Below, one piece after another: positions 6,608 to 7,375 of a stretch of DNA of 7,375 bases. Where the stretch lies: NCBI GenBank assembly GCA_013140405.1, contig JABFSV010000445.1, positions 1 through 7,375 of the forward strand. Direction: 5' to 3'. The notes under the pieces are model-generated. The model was not told the origin of the DNA. It saw nothing but the letters and a program-made list of their open reading frames with translations, and made no database searches. This stretch comes from Methyloglobulus sp. (lineage in GTDB: Bacteria; Pseudomonadota; Gammaproteobacteria; Methylococcales; Methylomonadaceae). Position numbers and translations under genes: made by a program. Every line of letters begins with the position of its first letter. Positions within the stretch are counted from its first letter, which is position 1.

Positions 6608-6632
6608 GGATCGGATTGGGAAAATCCGACCC
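6608..6632. repeat. Second adjacent hairpin, TCGGATT / AATCCGA
   Basis: TCGGATT (6611-6617) and AATCCGA (6623-6629) form a perfect 7-bp stem with a GGGAA loop. It extends through an A-C mismatch to a GG/CC pair (6608-6609 with 6631-6632). It starts two bases after the previous inverted repeat. No T-run follows on either strand. Confidence 0.45.
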
Positions 6633-6668
6633 TTAACTACGATCCAATTTGGTTAATGTGTCAATCAA

Positions 6669-6713
6669 CAGCCAATAGTTTCCACCTACGGATTGGGCTG
6701 GTTTTTGTTTTGT
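6669..6713 (+). terminator. Candidate intrinsic terminator for the Anbu operon
   Basis: CAGCCAAT (6669-6676) pairs with ATTGGGCTG (6692-6700) with one bulged G, around a 15-nt loop. It is followed at once by GTTTTTGTTTTGT, a T-rich tail on the plus strand. Its place ~160 bp beyond the Anbu stop fits an end point for the plus-strand operon. The long loop makes it moderate rather than strong. It overlaps the 3' end of the minus-strand broken ORF. Confidence 0.45.
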
Positions 6714-6790
6714 ATGACCCAGCCAGACTGTGGCAACAGTTTGTCAATGTTATCTCGGGTTTTTTGTTCAGGGTTTTGATTAAACATCAT
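6686..6790 (-). pseudogene. Remnant resembling the N-terminus of a type I restriction R subunit (HsdR/DEAD helicase)
   Basis: A minus-strand ORF of 34 codons starts ATG ATG at 6790 and contains NPEQKTRDNIDKLL followed by QSGWVIQNKN, then stops at TAG (6686-6688). The pattern NPEQ-x-x-RD-x-ID-x-x-L then GW-x-V/I-Q-x-K matches, from memory, the first ~30 residues of HsdR-like restriction/helicase subunits. Those proteins would continue for 700-1000 residues with a nuclease motif and helicase domains. None of that is present here, and the rest of the gap to Anbu is non-coding. Beyond the stop, the other frame reads VGGNYWLLIDTLTKLDRS (end at 6633) without a start, perhaps a fused scrap of another gene. 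The likely origin is a large deletion that removed a restriction locus. A short chance ORF is the alternative. Confidence 0.5.
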
Positions 6791-6938
6791 GAAAATCCAT
6801 TCTGATCTGAATATCCCGTTTAGTTTGGCTGGAGTATAGCATTTAGGATATTTTTGCCTGGATCAGTCTGTTAGGCATTAACTCTTGTATTTTTCCTGGC
6901 TTTCTTCAATTCCTTGCAATTCCGTATGCTTACTTACC
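6791..6938. other. Intergenic stretch without recognised gene
   Basis: This AT-rich spacer lies between the broken restriction-type ORF and the Nudix gene stop. It holds a short direct repeat (CAATTCC at 6907-6913 and 6917-6923). On the minus strand TATACT (rc of 6833-6838) could be a -10 for the broken ORF, but no matching -35 is clear. No terminator for the Nudix gene is evident. Confidence 0.5.
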
Positions 6939-7375
6939 TTAGCCTTTTTTAATAAGATTTCCTGGTAACGGTGCCACCTGCCCGGTTTCCCGAAATGTCT
7001 TGTAGTGGCGCAGTACTTCGGCATGGTCAAAGGCCAATAGCTTGGGCAGTTCATCCAGGCTGAATATCTGGCAATTTTTGGCATCATCTGCGGCTTTAGG
7101 CGTACCTGCGGCTTCTGCGACATAACAAGCAGTGACGGTATGGCCTCGATTATCGCGGCTGGGATCGGAATAGATGCCGAGCAAGGCTAACAATCGCACA
7201 TCCAGCCCGACTTCTTCCTGTGCTTCCCGCACCGCGGCATATTCAACCCGCTCACCCACATCAACAAAACCGCCGGGTATCGCCCAACCATACGGTGGAT
7301 ACGCCCGTTCAATTAGGACAATGGGACGACCTGGATAGTCGATCAATTCGATGATGGTGTCTGCTGCAAGTGTTG
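6939..7375 (-). CDS. Nudix hydrolase (5' end outside window)
   Basis: This is a cytoplasmic Mg2+-dependent pyrophosphohydrolase acting on a nucleoside diphosphate linked to another moiety; ADP-ribose-type or oxidised-nucleotide substrates are possible. The Nudix box (plus coordinates 7203-7271) reads GFVDVGERVEYAAVREAQEEVGL in two overlapping parts: GFVDVGE, then REAQEEVGL. It fits Gx5Ex7REUxEExGU with Ala at the first U position. The N-terminal strand and PPYGWAIPGG precede it as usual. A TTG at 7346 could be read as a start, but the frame stays open to the window edge and encodes TLAADTIIEL, which fits the first strand of the family. The true start is therefore probably just beyond 7375, and the gene is partial here. 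It is convergent with the Anbu operon and probably unrelated to it. Confidence 0.92.
   Translation of the reverse strand, partial: TLAADTIIELIDYPGRPIVLIERAYPPYGWAIPGGFVDVGERVEYAAVREAQEEVGLDVRLLALLGIYSDPSRDNRGHTVTACYVAEAAGTPKAADDAKNCQIFSLDELPKLLAFDHAEVLRHYKTFRETGQVAPLPGNLIKKG

Noticed and set aside
6907..6923. CAATTCC direct repeat as an attachment site or CRISPR-like unit
   Set aside because: It is two 7-bp copies three bases apart, too short and too few to support either.
6878..7123. 81-codon minus-strand ORF overlapping the 3' end of the Nudix gene
   Set aside because: It lies in another frame over the well-supported Nudix hydrolase and shows no family features; only its tail extends beyond that gene.
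7346..7346. TTG as the true start of the Nudix hydrolase
   Set aside because: The upstream in-frame codons encode TLAADTIIEL, which continues the expected first beta-strand up to the window edge, so the start is probably outside.

Overview
The window looks like part of a bacterial chromosome, most likely from a gammaproteobacterium. The evidence is a type II (GltA-like) citrate synthase, moderate base composition, GTG starts and dense co-directional genes. A methanotroph-like (Methylococcales) origin is a guess from the overall style of the proteins, not something the sequence proves.

Layout. Positions 1-465 (+) are the C-terminal third of citrate synthase, cut by the window edge. Positions 541-6506 (+) hold five genes that form one functional block: a fused circularly permuted ATP-grasp/alpha-E protein (541-3111); a transglutaminase-like protein starting in a 4-nt GTGA overlap with it (3108-4055); a ParA/MinD-type P-loop ATPase (4126-4821); a second transglutaminase-like protein (4928-5716); and Anbu, the proteasome-type Thr hydrolase (5748-6506). 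A terminator-like hairpin lies between the first transglutaminase gene and the ATPase gene. The gap between the ATPase and the second transglutaminase holds an inverted repeat and a chain of very short ORFs. Downstream of Anbu is a 432-bp non-coding stretch with four hairpins, one of them a candidate terminator. On the minus strand this stretch also holds a short broken ORF resembling the N-terminus of a type I restriction R subunit. A Nudix hydrolase (6939-7375, -) converges on it and is cut at its 5' end by the window edge.

How the genes may work together. Linkage of permuted ATP-grasp, alpha-E, transglutaminase and Anbu is a known but functionally unresolved genomic association, predicted from comparative genomics of ATP-grasp amidoligases to make and process a peptide-like product or protein modification. 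The ATP-grasp would form an amide or peptide bond, the transglutaminase-fold proteins would cut or transfer amides, and Anbu would hydrolyse peptides. This copy is notable for fusing ATP-grasp and alpha-E, carrying two divergent transglutaminases with intact Cys-His-Asp motifs, and placing a ParA-like ATPase between them. Citrate synthase and the Nudix hydrolase are probably ordinary flanking genes.
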